Below are positions 34,991 through 46,957 of a DNA stretch of 64,000 nucleotides, piece by piece. The translations under genes and the position numbers were made by a program. Source of the stretch: Aquatica leii (taxonomy: Eukaryota > Arthropoda > Insecta > Coleoptera > Lampyridae); the NCBI GenBank assembly GCA_035610365.1, contig CM069435.1:12513123-12577122 (forward strand). Reading direction: 5' to 3'. The notes under the pieces are model-generated. The model saw only the letters and a program-made list of their open reading frames with translations, made no database searches and was not told where the DNA came from. Numbering within the stretch: position 1 is the first letter of the stretch; each line of letters starts with the position of its first letter.

Positions 34991-35303
34991 CAGTGCAATC
35001 TCCATAATCCGAACTAATTGCTGCAAGGAGATGGTCGGATTATGAAATGTTTTCGGAAAAATTTAAATGTTTACATATAGGAAACATATTTTTAAAAAAA
35101 ATTATTTTGGAATTAAACTACATATTTTGGCCGGTCCCATAAATAAATATTTATTATTCTTTTATAAATACATATATCTTACCAAATAACTTCACAAAAA
35201 AAGTAAAAAATTGTACTTTTGTCCATTGGTCGTTACACTGTGGGCCAGTTCGGATTACTGGAATGTTCGGATTACGGAAGTTCGGATTATGGATATTGCA
35301 CTG
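34991..35303. mobile_element. pogo/Tigger-type MITE nested in the hAT element
   Basis: Left CAGTGCAATCTCCATAATCC and right GGATTATGGATATTGCACTG are inverted repeats, with one indel region. TA borders both ends (34989-34990 and 35304-35305). The 'ATAATCCGAAC' motif near each end is typical of pogo/Tigger termini. It has no coding capacity. Confidence 0.85.
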
Positions 35304-35629
35304 TACACACTTCTCTATATTAAAATTAAAATTTTGTATTATTGCTAAAATGGAACCAGTGAATTTTTACACATGACAGTCGAATGTACGTAGAAATAAA
35401 TCGCATAACAATTTGTTATTATTATGCGTTGTATAATATTTTATTTTTCGATCATATCAAAACCTTAAGTAACATTCATAACATTCCCCTTCTCACATTA
35501 ACTTATAATGGCTGTACGCCTATGCCTGCCATAAAATCTAAGAGCATACGATTTAAATTTGACTTTGATTTTTTAATATACAGCTGCTGGACTTTATGTC
35601 TTATTTAAATAGATTGATTTTGCCCACAC

Positions 35630-37404
35630 ATGACTGATGCCATGTCCGAATCTAAAAAGAAATGTAGACAGTACAGTGTTGATTATTTGAAATTTGGCTT
35701 CATTCCATCATTGTCAGACAAACAATTGCCTATGTGCCTTTTATGCAACAAAGTTTTGAGCAATGACGCTATGAAACCATCTAAGTAAGCTGCAGGATCA
35801 TCTTAGAAGATGTCACCCTGATAAAACAGATAAAGATTTGAAATTCTTTCAAACACTCAAAGATAAACTTCAGAAGAGACCCACGCTGGACAGAATGTTA
35901 GCTTCGACGTCACAAAGGAACGATGATGGTTTGCAGGCGTCTTACAATATCTCACTACTTATAGGAGAATTCGGAAAACCGCATACTATCGGAGAAAAGT
36001 TAATTTTGCCAGCCGTTGAAAAGGTTTTAAAAAATGTTTTACACAAACCTGCATCTGATATCATTAAAAGAATTCCCTTAAGCAACAAGACTGTTGAAAG
36101 ACGTATTGATAAAATGAGTTCTGATATTGAAAGCTTCTTGTATAAATATTTGCAAACTTTCTCTATACAATTGGACGCGTCAACTTTATCTGGTAATGCA
36201 GCATTATTATTGGCATATGTTCGTTTTATTATGAATCAAGAAATCAACGAAGAACTACTCTTCGCAAAAACTTTGACAACCAACACTAAAAGTGAATCAA
36301 TATTTCATGTTTTGATGGATTACTTAATTGAAAAAGCAATCCCTTTATCAAATATAATATCAGTAGCTACAGATGGAGCACCTGCCATGGTTAGACGTTA
36401 TCGTGGATTTAAAAGCTATTTAAAACAAAATGTGTCAGGGGTGTTAGCAATACATTGCGTCATCCATCGACAACATTTAATTGCTAAAAATTTGAGTGTT
36501 AGATTGCATGAATCTCTTCAATTAGTCATTGATGCAGTAAACCGAATCCGAGCAACGCGTTGAATACGCGGTTATTTGCGCAGTTGTGTGAAGAAATTGA
36601 CGAACAATCATCAATTACTCCTTCACACTGAAGTACGCTGGCTGTCGAAAGGCTTATGTTTGACAAGATTTTTTGCACTTTTTTTAAACTAGTTTAGAAT
36701 TGCTGGATACTAAAGATGAAATTTTAAAAGACAATTTAATGGAGTGGAAAACAGACATCGCCTATTTAACAGATTTGTTTACAAAATTTAATATGGTTAA
36801 TTTGCAGTTACAAGGCGACAGTCTAGATTTGATTAAAATAAAGTCCATCTTATCAGCGTTTCTTGCCAGAGTCAAACTAATAAAGCAAAATATTGGACGG
36901 GGCGAATTTTCCCAGTTCCTCAATTTTTCACAGACAAACTGCCAGGAAAACGACGTTTCAACCTACGTTCAACATTTAAATGCCCTCTATTCAGATTTTG
37001 AAACTGGTTTTAAAGATGTTTTGACTATGGTAATACCACCGTGGATAATTAACCCATATAGTGACATAGAAGAAACGAATATCATATTACAAAAGGAACT
37101 GACTGAACTAAGTACAAACGAAGAACTTCAAGTTCATTTTACAAACGGATATCAGCAATTCTGGCTGCAAAACATCATACCCGTTACTTATCCCGTATTA
37201 TGGAATATAGCGAGGAAATTTTTTATTTTCTTTCCATCGTCATACCTAGTGGAAAGGGGGTTCAGCGCTGTTACCAATCTCCTAACGAAAAAAAGAAACA
37301 GACTGGGCATCATTAGCCGAGGAGATTTAAGATTAAACCTTACAAAATTGACGCCAAATGTTGATAATTTATTATTAAAGCATCAGGTTCATCCTTCTCA
37401 CTAA
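35630..37404 (+). pseudogene. hAT transposase with BED zinc finger (ZBED/FAM200-like), frameshifted
   Basis: ATG at 35630 (or 35642) opens a protein with a BED finger, CLLCNKVLSNDAMKPSK, then LQDHLRRCHP. A duplicated TAAG (TCTAAGTAAGCTG near 35785) adds four bases and breaks the frame in the middle of the finger. From 35838 a 241-codon frame holds LQTFSIQLDASTLSGNAA (first Asp) and SVATDGAPAMVRRYRGF (second). Frameshifts at about 36550-36690 interrupt it. The last 234 codons include the dimerisation region FFPSSYLVERGFSAVTNLLT, where the Glu is the third acidic residue. hAT transposases act as multimers that cut and paste the element. Confidence 0.88.
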
Positions 37405-37674
37405 AAACATTTACTTATTGCTTAGTTTATTTTATGTTACGTATACTTTATATAACAGATACAAAATTATATTTTGGGTAGTTTTAATTTAAATTCAATT
37501 TATAAATGTATAAAACTTAACATGTGTTTTTACTTTAAGTTTTTAACACAAAACTTTACTACAGTTAGAAATTTACAAAAAATCAATATCAAGTAAGTAG
37601 GGAGTCTACCCAAAACCGAAAAACATGGCAAGGGATCTACGACACAAAAAAGTTTGGGAACCACTGCTTTAGAC

Positions 37675-38848
37675 CTTTATAAGTAAATAACTTTGGATTA
37701 ACAGGACGTCTTTAGTTTATCTTAGCATCTACATTTGAATTGTAAAATTACAATAGCCTTGATTTCTTTTTCATGTAACGTCTACTTACGATGCAGAAAT
37801 ATCAACTTTGAAAAAACTGACATTAGTAAAATTCGTGTAAGAATTTGCTAATTCTTCTGTCGAAGTAGAAAATAAATATTCTAACATGTTGATATACTTT
37901 CCGTAGGGTAATAAAAAATGTATTTGTGATACGTAAAATTTAATTTAGTGGACTGTATATATATAAAAAAGGTACAAGTGACCAATGCTGTCACTCGCTT
38001 GAATGGTTACAATGCAATGCTTAAAAACTACTGACTTTACTTAAAATAAACTACCCTCTAATGCTGCGTAGGCGCATTTGGTAACATATAACACAATAAG
38101 AACGTTTACGTTCTGTTATTAAAAATATAAAAAAGTGTAATATTGAAATGTTTTTTTACTTGCTAATTTATTTATTATTTCGTCAAAATTATTTTTTTCT
38201 TTGATATTGTATTCTTAGGCTAATACATAACACATACCAAAAAATATCAAATTTGACTCTGTGAATAATAAATTATTTAAGTTAAGAAGAAAATGGTGTT
38301 GATAGTATAACAATTAAATAAATCTATATTTTTTTTATTTATATGTATGTTTCTATGGTTGTAACCAGTCTTTAATAACTCAATTAATTTTAAATTGTTA
38401 ATTTAAAATTTTGTAGTAAAATTATAAAAATACTTTGTTTAATTTTTACACTTACGAGATCAAGTAAATTAAGTTAAAATGTGACATTTTCATAATAAAT
38501 TCATTAGAATTATTAAGATATGTTAATAAAAACGAATCACGCCCTGTTGTGAAAACTCTATTTGTCCTCTCGTCAATGTTATAGTAAGTCATTATTATTA
38601 ATTTTTAGCAGCAATTTTTGTGTTTTTGTTTAGTAATTAATGACTTTTAGTTAGTTAGTCAAGCTTTGCACGCAAATAGAAAGCACTTAATCATTTTTTA
38701 TAAATAAATTCGTGTTTTTTTTACAAAATATAAAAGTAGTTTAATTATTATACCATTTATAAAATGTTAAAAATGTGCATTTACTCATTATTTTAAAAGA
38801 ATATGTTTGTAAAATTTATCTACATATCTACTCATAATGAAACGTAGG
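37675..38848. other. AT-rich spacer
   Basis: No open frame over 60 codons and no repeat boundary recognised. Confidence 0.5.
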
Positions 38849-39537
38849 TACAGCCATAGTCATTGGAAATGTCCCTAAAATGAGCAATACCGCACGTCCA
38901 GTCACATTCTAATAGTATTAATCGTATTTATACCTGCAAATATATCTTAAGGTTATGGTTTTTTCTTTGTCGTATAAATACAAAAAGGTGATTACCATTA
39001 CTTAACTTTGTATGTATTTCTCAAATCATACGAAAAGGCTTTCAAATATTACTCTCAAATAAACGTTTTATAAAATCAAAATTTTCTTTATATTTTTTGT
39101 GTGAATTAAAAAACAAACACTTTTTTCTAATTTTGAATAACAATTTATTAACATATTTTTAATAAACATAGGACATACTATATCGTCAAATTTTTAGGTA
39201 ATAAATGTTTTGAATAAAAATGCCGAAATTATATTTGCAAAATTACTTAAAAAGTATTTGTTACGTCTAAATTTTAACTATTAATGTAATTTATTGAATT
39301 GTGTGTTTTGATAGTCACATTATTTTTGTATGTAGGATGTATAAACCTGGCTTTTCAGACCCGGAGTAATATTTGGTTATAAGAATATGCAGCGTAAGTA
39401 CTATAATTTATAAACAATTTTTCTGATATAACAATTTATAATTAACAACGATACTTGTTTTTTGTTATAAAATAACTGTTTATTTTTTCAATTTCTTAAT
39501 TTGAATGTTGGTCCGGTTTGTGTAAAAGTAGGTATTG

Positions 39538-39947
39538 TACCGGATATTAACAAATACCTCACTTATTAATGATGTGTTGTCAATGAAAGTGCGGTAATGC
39601 TCATTTTAAAGACATTTAATAGTATTGATCGTATTGACATCTATAAATATACCATGAGGTTATGGCTTTTTGTTTGTCGTATAAATACAAAAAGGTGATT
39701 ACCATTATTAAATTGTATATGTGTTTCTTAAAATCATACGAAGAGACTTAAATATTACTCTGAAACAAGCGGTTTATGAAACCACAACTGCTTTTATGTT
39801 TTTGTGCAAATTAATAAACAATTCTACCGGATATGCATCTTAGGATTAAGCGGATTAATAAATACCTCACTTATTAATGAGTTTCATAATTAATTTTTGT
39901 AAATATATCCTCAGGTTATGGCCTTTTGTCGTATAAATATAAATTTT
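39538..39947. repeat. Two direct copies derived from the Tc1 left terminal repeat
   Basis: Both copies start TACCGGATAT and share ATACCTCACTTATTAATGA; the first repeats most of the outer left end (AGTATTGATCGTATT, GAGGTTATGG, AAAAAGGTGATTACCATTA), the second only part. The outer left copy is at 38851-39070. Such subterminal duplication can change transposase binding-site number. Confidence 0.75.
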
Positions 39948-40026
39948 TCATTTACAAAATTGTAATATAAATTGGGGGTTCCTAGTGGTAACATCATGGT
40001 TTATATGATTATAATATTTTGTGAAT

Positions 40027-41225
40027 ATGCCTCGAAGATTAGGACAAATGGATTCTACCTTAAAATTAAGAGGAAGTATTGTTGGGATGGCACAAGCAGG
40101 ATTGTCACCTCGAACAATATCACAACATGTTGACTTATCGGTAAACATTTTTCTAAAGTATATTTTTTACATTGCATTGCAACAGTCAGCATGTATTAAA
40201 TATGATCACTAACAATACTATTTTATAAGATTTTGGAATCTATTAAATTAACGTCAAATTTATAATGTATAATGGCTTTTAATATAGTACTAACGATAAA
40301 TGTAATTTAATACTCAGAACTTAACACTTTGTAGATTAAACAATTCCAGCGATCGATTACGAAAGCTCAGGAAGTTGGAAATAGTCCACTTGTAAGCAAC
40401 AGACCACCTAAGCCTAGAATTACTTCTCGACAAGAAGATGCGGACATACTCGGCTATACATTACAAAATCCTTTTACAACTTGCCAAAAAATAAAGGAAA
40501 CGCTGAATATTAATTGCTATGTTTCCACCATTTAGAGACGTTTACACGAATCAAATTTACATTGTAGAAAACCTAACAGTACAGAGCGTCATGCTGCAGC
40601 TCGGTTACGCTTTTGTCGCCAATATTTAAGTTTGGATTGGAGTACTGTTATCTTTACAGATGAAAAAGTATTTTCTCGCACTGATCAATGTCCAACTACA
40701 GTGTGGAGACCACAAAACACTCGTTACAATATAGAACATGTTTTGCCCAATAGGCAAAGTGGTAGAGTGACAGCTGGAGTGTGGGGATTGATATCTCAAG
40801 CGGGTCCAGGAGAGTTAGTGCAAGTAACACCACCTCGATTTACTTCAGAGCAATACCTGAATATTTTAGATAATATCTTGATACCTTCTGTGAGAAGTAT
40901 ATTTCCACAAGATGAACTGGAAATTATTCAAGTAGTCCAGACTAATTCTCCTATTCATACAGCACGAATTGTTAGGGACTGAATTTAAGATCAAAACGAA
41001 GTTGAAATAATTGAATGGCCAGCGAGATCACCAGATTGGAACCCAATTGAAAATATGTGAGGTGCAATGATCAGAAACTGGGATAGTGATATACAATTTA
41101 GAACACCTGAAATATTATCCAACATTCACAATTAGTTTGGGAACGTTTTCGGGGATCACAGTTATGTGAAAATTTAGTAAACTCTATGCAGTCTAGATTA
41201 GAAGCATGCATGCAAAATAATGGTT
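40027..41225 (+). pseudogene. Tc1/mariner transposase copy 1, intron-containing, inactivated
   Basis: Exon 1 (40027-40140) is 38 codons, MPRRLGQMDS through SQHVDLS, then GTAAAC. Exon 2 starts after TTTGTAG at 40335 in phase 0 with IKQFQRSITKAQEVG, a helix-turn-helix. The catalytic core has IFTDEKVFSRTD (first Asp), VVQTNSPIHTARIV, where the second catalytic Asp is Thr, and SPDWNPIENM, with the final acidic Glu present. A TAG in STI*RRL and TGA codons after VRD and ENM make it a pseudogene. Confidence 0.85.
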
Positions 41226-42093
41226 ATTACACAAAGTATTAATTATTTCTATACAACTTTTGTATTGTTATTGTTTTTTATATAATAACATGTTTTTTTT
41301 ATTTAATTATATTATTAAAATAAACTACAGCGTGAACTGTAATTATAAACATATGCTTATTTATTAACATTTTATTAACGCAAAAGTGAGTAATGCCTAA
41401 ATAATTATTATAAAAATAAAAATAATATTAATGAATACAAAAATGTAATTATGATAATTACTAAGTGAAGTATTTAACTGCTTAATAAAAAAAAAAGAAT
41501 GTGACTATGTGAACAAAAATTTAAATAAATTACATTATATTGGCACAAATATTTATTCTTACACCGGAAAATTCTGTTTGATAGTATCATTTATATTTAA
41601 ACGCAATTTAAGTATAAAAGTTTCACTTTATTTATAAATAATTTTTCACATACAGCGAAATATTAATAGTACATATGTAAAATTGTTTTTATAAAATCAG
41701 TAATTAGATTATTATTTACAATTTACCTTAATTTTATACGTTCAAAATTTTACTATCAATAAGTATGTATCTAAAATTATAGAAAGAAACGTGTGTTTTT
41801 TTATTCGCATAAAAATATAAATACGGTCATAAAAATAATACTATTTTCTTATGGTTGGAGAAATACATGTAAATTTAGTAGGTAATCCCTTTTTTGTTTA
41901 CAAGACAAAAGAACATAACCTCAAGGTATATTTACAAGTATAAATACTGGTAATACTATTAGAATGTGACTGAAATTGCGGCAATGTTCATTTTAGGGAC
42001 ATTTCCAATGACTATCGCTGTACGTATTTTGCAAATAATATTGGTCTTACTTACTTGAGTAGTGTTTTTAATCAATTAATATATACAGGTTAA

Positions 42094-43945
42094 CCATTTT
42101 CAGAAGCTCACTATTGATATCAAAAACGGTAAAATAGAAAGTCGGTTAAGTAGACAAAATGGTGTAATTTCATATCCTTCTTACTATCCCATTGGCAAAA
42201 TGAACGAATTTCTGATTATTCGTGTTTTTGAAAAATCTGTAAACTGCTATTTTAGAAAGTTTGTTGTAACTTCTCACAAAATAATTTTAATAATTGTTTT
42301 ATAGTATGTTAAGTACTTTAAAATGATGTACGATTAAAATGGTTTTTGAGATCGCATAAACTTAATTTTTTCTTATGGTCGCCAAAATGAAAATATTTAA
42401 ATCCTTTGCAGCTATTATAGTCCAAGATAGCTTGCGGTTTGTAACTGAGATCTTCTCCGGACAATTCCAAATCTTGGTGTTGCGTTAAAAGTAGCATAAC
42501 GCTTCTATATTTTTTAGGTACGTAAGATACTAAAATTGTGTCTTCTCCATATAGAATTTCGCTTGAGTATTCTGCTCGATTTCTTTTTGGCAAAAATTCT
42601 TTTGGTATTTCTCTACGTGTTTTACGAATTGTTCCGGTCAAGGTTTTTGATTGCTGCAGTAGCTCCTTCGCCAAAGACATAGTCGTAAAAAAATTATCTG
42701 TGGTAAAACCAGAACCCTCTCTCAAACCCTCAATCAAATCCAAAACTACTCGCTTCCCTAGAAATGAAATTTTATACTCGTGCATAAAACGATAAAATTG
42801 TGTTTTACGTTGTTCCCGTTCTGGAGCGTTGTCTACCATTCCAGTATATATTTGGAAATTCCAGCAATATCTGTTACTAACATCGCATAAAGCCCAGATT
42901 TTAATTCCGTATTTATCTGGCTTCGACTTCATATATACACTCGAAAGGGACATTTTCCACGGAAAGAAACAAGTTGTTCATCAATATATACTTCAGCATT
43001 GGGGTTATTCGATTTTTTGCAATTTGCAGCAAGAATATCGTGAATGTTACGAATAGCTGCTAATTTAGCTACTACCCGTCGTTCTTCAAAAGCTCTCTCA
43101 TTCGATTATGAGACATTGCAGCACAAAAAATTGGTCTATGGAGTGACATGTATTTCGTACTCCACAGCTCCAATATTGGTTCTTGGCGTGCTTTCAAACC
43201 ACCAGCTAGAAGCAGTAATCCAAAAAATGCATGTAACTCATCCGCATCTACTGGCTTCCACGTATCGCCTACAATTCTTCTAGCTCGAATGTTTGTTTCT
43301 CTAAGTATTATGCCCATAATGTCTTCCGAGATAAATAAATTGAAAGCATCTAGGCATGTTGAAATATGTTCACTGAATTTTGTTAATCCTGACGGTGTTT
43401 TTAGAATATTTCGCTGATTTCGTCTTCTAACATGAGGCTTCTCTTTTTTCCATATGGAACCATCTTTACCCACCAGTATATCTTTATCATTGGGCGAATT
43501 ATCATCACTGTCATCGTCTTCCGAACTTTCAATCGGGTTTACATAAAGTACACTTACTTCTTCAAATTCGGCATCACTATCGTCAGATAAAATTTCATCT
43601 TCAACTTCATTCAGTAAATTAATATTGCTAGCTATTTCTTCCACTTCACGCTTAGACAAATATTTTCTAGCCATAATTCAACAACTATTTCCAATCAAAT
43701 GTAATAACACAACAGACACACTTTTCAACTGATTCGAACAAACTCACCGAATGTAATGACTAAAGACGGAATGGTAGTAATCATGATTCAGACGAATAAC
43801 ACGTTGAAACACGTTGAAACAATTAGATGACAAATGCAGACAAAATACTAGTATTACTTTTTAGAACGTCGGTTACCAAGTGGGGTCAAATATGACCCCA
43901 ACGACAATATTTTTTTTACGTCGCAAAACAATCGGAATCGGAAGG
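42094..43945 (-). mobile_element. Second piggyBac element, ends uncertain
   Basis: Antisense transposase remains lie between a TTAA at 43946-43949 and a possible TTAA at 42090-42093. The inner sequences next to these sites (CCTTCCG and CCATTTT) match poorly, so the left edge is a guess. A palindrome, TGGGGTCAAATATGACCCCA, at 43881-43900 lies near the right end, a type of subterminal motif often seen in insect piggyBacs. Confidence 0.5.
42318..43674 (-). pseudogene. piggyBac transposase (PGBD4-like), lacks third catalytic region
   Basis: From ATG at 43674 leftward: an acidic N-terminus with many Asp/Ser, then KFSEHISTCLDAFNLFISED, DELHAFFGLLLLAGGLKARQ and a stop near 43072. After frame changes EVYIDEQLVSFRGKCPFRVY carries the first catalytic Asp, and GFTTDNFFTTMSLAKELLQQ the second. 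The frame ends about 30 residues after ILDYNSCKG, precisely where piggyBac should continue into GVD with the third catalytic Asp, and instead has a short tail ending NHFNRTSF. The C-terminal finger is also missing, so the protein cannot transpose. Confidence 0.88.
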
Positions 43946-44036
43946 TTAATGCATTTCTCTCACTCAATAAATAAGTTTTTCATAAGTCAAATCTTTCTCC
44001 GTTAGTGAATGCCATTATTTGATTGATCTACTAAAT

Positions 44037-44265
44037 CAGTGGTTACTAAACTCTTTTGGCCCACGGACTCCTTTTCATAGTCAAAACTTGCCCACGGACC
44101 CCTGAGTGAAGAAACTAAAAATGCATAATAAAAAAATTACAAAGTACGCCAGAAAGCCTCGGTGTCGTCCTACCATTGCCGGAGCACCGTCAGTAGCAAC
44201 GGAGAAGATATTAGTCAAAGGTATGGCTTTTACATCGAAAAATCGTTTGACCTTTTGTATCAATT
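44037..44265 (-). pseudogene. hAT end and transposase scrap
   Basis: CAGTGGTTACTAAACTCTTT at 44037, followed by a GGCCCACGGACTCC repeat, is a hAT terminus. The minus strand to its right reads KAIPLTNIFSVATDGAPAMV, then GRHRGF, the second catalytic Asp block as in the hAT at 35.6-37.4 kb. It is an internally deleted relative whose right end and target duplication were not found. Confidence 0.75.
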
Positions 44266-44344
44266 TCTAAACATTTAGCAAATAACAATTTTGGGAAAAT
44301 ATTTCTTCTTTTACAAATCTCACATAAGGTTAAAGTAAAGATTC

Positions 44345-46957
44345 CCCTAGTAGCACAAAATATATGTACGATATTCTAATGATCTTGGTACAATATAGTC
44401 AGCTAAATATTGCTTTGTGTAATAGATATATTCTTGATATTGTTAAAGTGTATAATACTAATGTTTTAAAAATATATACGTACAGTATCATTGATATATT
44501 TTAAAACCTTTCAAATTTTTTCAAGGTTTACATGACATCAGGTAAATATTTTAATTCTAGATACTTATTGCAAGATGTAGAAAATGTATTCTGCATATTG
44601 TAAAACTAGATAAAAACAATGTTATAAAAATATGTACTAACCATATCGTTCGTACATTCTAAAGTCACAAATGTTTTTTCAAAGTTTGACTGACAAAATA
44701 TATATTACAATTATGTATAGAGCTAATGTTTGTGTTTAATTAGTAACATTTTTATGTTAATTTTTAAACGTACTTTTAAATTTACGTATTTATAGATGTT
44801 AAACGTTTAATTAGTTAAAAATGTTTCCTATTCAATTGATAGGATCCTTCAAAGTGGAGGAACGGCAAAAATTAAAATCAACCTTGCATGTTGTTAAGGC
44901 GACGTTTCGTTGACTTTAGCGCTCAACTTCTTCAAGCCAGTCTATATAATTTAAAACACCCACAATCAGTAATACAAATTACACATCAATATATATAGTA
45001 ATTTACATTAATATGACAAACGTGACTGAGGATCAAATCGAAAAAAATTGCAAACACATACACAATTAAAGTATCTTAATACTACTGCAACATCATTAAA
45101 TATAATAATGAGATAATATAAAGCAAATAAAAACAATTAAAAAACTTACCAACAAATTAGTGGTTGGTTTTACCCCAATTAATAGCAATACAATTTTTTA
45201 ACATATAAATTATATACATTACAAACAAAATCGAGGCGTACACTTATAAATAATAAATAAAATTATTGAAACCTTTATAGATAAATAAGAATTGTTACTA
45301 CAAATATAGTAAATTTACAATAATAAACTACATTTGCTGCAAAGAAATTTTAGACAAGGTATTGTAATACTGATATAAAATTACTATTAGTTAGTTATGA
45401 TTTTAGTGGTCATCTTTCCAAAATATTTTTGTGGCATTCTAAACGGATTTACACAAAGTACAAGTACAAATTTCGTAGAATTCTTTGCAACATTGAACAT
45501 ATTAAAAAGTTCATTATTTACCTGCTTTTGGGTACTGAGGTCAAAAACAGTTATATAGACCCTAAACAAGAATAAGCAAAGTTTTCTTTTTTAATATGCA
45601 TTTGGATTTCGTGTTTGCAGTTTGCGAAGTTTAAATTTTTATATCGGGTTTTAGTGCAGCGTAATTATTGTATAATCAGGTAAATACCTATTAATTTTCT
45701 TATTTTTGCATCATGTTTTTAATATAGAAAAGAGAAAAACCATTTTGTAAATTTATTTTAAAGCAGCGAGTACACCTCAAATTCGATGTTTGCTTAGTTG
45801 GCTGTTCAACGTTAACAGAAAATAATTCAAAGAAATTTCAACGGTCATCACTAATAAGAAACGAATTAAAGAAATGCTTTTATTTACGTAACTATGGTCA
45901 ATAATCAATAAACCGCACATTTTTAAAAATACATAAGTATATATATGCAAAAAACAGTTTCTAAAATTGATTTGAATATTAACCTTATTGTTGAATAGCA
46001 ATCCCAAGAAAATGCATTTGTGCACTTTTAAAACTAATCATGTTTGAAGTTTTTTGTAATTTCATTAATAAATACTAGTCAGTAAAAAGACAAATATTAG
46101 AATATATAGTAGATGTTTTATTGAAGTGATTAAATTAATAATGCCGTTGATATTTCTGTAAGCCAAATTAAAAAAAAATTTCTCTTGATAGTTTCTTTAT
46201 TAAAAAAATTCAAACTAAAACCATTTGTCGGTATATTTCATACCAATTAAAATAACTTTAAAAAATTTGATGCATTTTATACTTTATACTTTTTAATACA
46301 ACTTAGTAGAGTAAATCTTAATTTTGTGTTTTTTTTTTCAGATGCCACCAGAAAACAACATCCTAATGTAAAGGATGTTACATACGTAAATCCGTTGCGT
46401 TATATTTGACAAAATTTAGAACATTTATGTAGTACCTATGTAATATGTGATGATAGTAATAAGTAATCTTAAGATACAATTTTTTTGTGTATCTATTTTT
46501 TAAAGATGTTTAAAATGGATACAGATTTTATATTTATATTTTATTCATTATTTATAATTTTATTGTGTTAGTGTCATTTTTACAAATAAACGTGTATTTA
46601 CAGAAGATCTGTATTTCAATACGGTTTTATAAAAACTGTACAATGCGTAGCAATAAAAACCCAGATTAAATATCATTTGCAAACATAAATAATAGTGAGA
46701 TACATCTAGAACAGATTAAAAAGATATATTTCTCATATATCGGAAACAAATATTGAGACGACATTTACATCTAATGTCTGCCATATATCGAAAAAATATA
46801 TTTAGAAAATATTTATAACTAATATTCAGAAAATATTAATTTTGTATAAATTATTGATATAACATTACAATAAATGGCCAATATAAAAAAGTGCGACATT
46901 TAAATATTTACCAGATGTTATTTACTAATATATTACGTATATTTTGTGCTACTAGGG
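44345..46957. mobile_element. Element with 24-bp terminal inverted repeats, no transposase seen
   Basis: CCCTAGTAGCACAAAATATA plus TGTA (44345-44368) pairs with 46934-46957, 23 of 24 bases matching. The 2.6-kb interior is AT-rich. It has no coding similarity that I recognise, apart from a splice-acceptor-like TTTTTTTTTCAG before ATGCCACCAG at 46332-46351. The flanks give no clear target duplication. It could be a non-autonomous element. Confidence 0.7.

Larger units (their letters stand above)
33719..37666 (+). mobile_element. hAT transposon with perfect 8-bp target duplication
   Basis: The ends are CAGTGATTCTCAAAGT (left) and, in reverse complement, CAGTGGTTCCCAAACTT (right). CTTTAGAC lies on both sides (33711-33718 and 37667-37674), an exact 8-bp duplication as expected for hAT. 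The 3948-bp element encodes a BED-finger transposase in its right half and contains a 313-bp pogo-type MITE in its left half. Confidence 0.93.
38851..42020 (+). mobile_element. Tc1/mariner element with long terminal inverted repeats
   Basis: The left end CAGCCATAGTCATTGGAAAT, followed by GTCCCTAAAATGAGCA, matches the reverse complement of the right end (CAGCGATAGTCATTGGAAAT, then GTCCCTAAAATGAACA). The similarity runs on for about 150 bases, to a GGTTATGG block and beyond. TA flanks both sides (38849-38850 and 42021-42022). Part of the left repeat is copied again, in direct orientation, at 39538-39790 and at 39829-39947, both starting TACCGGATAT. The transposase sits in the middle. Confidence 0.88.
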
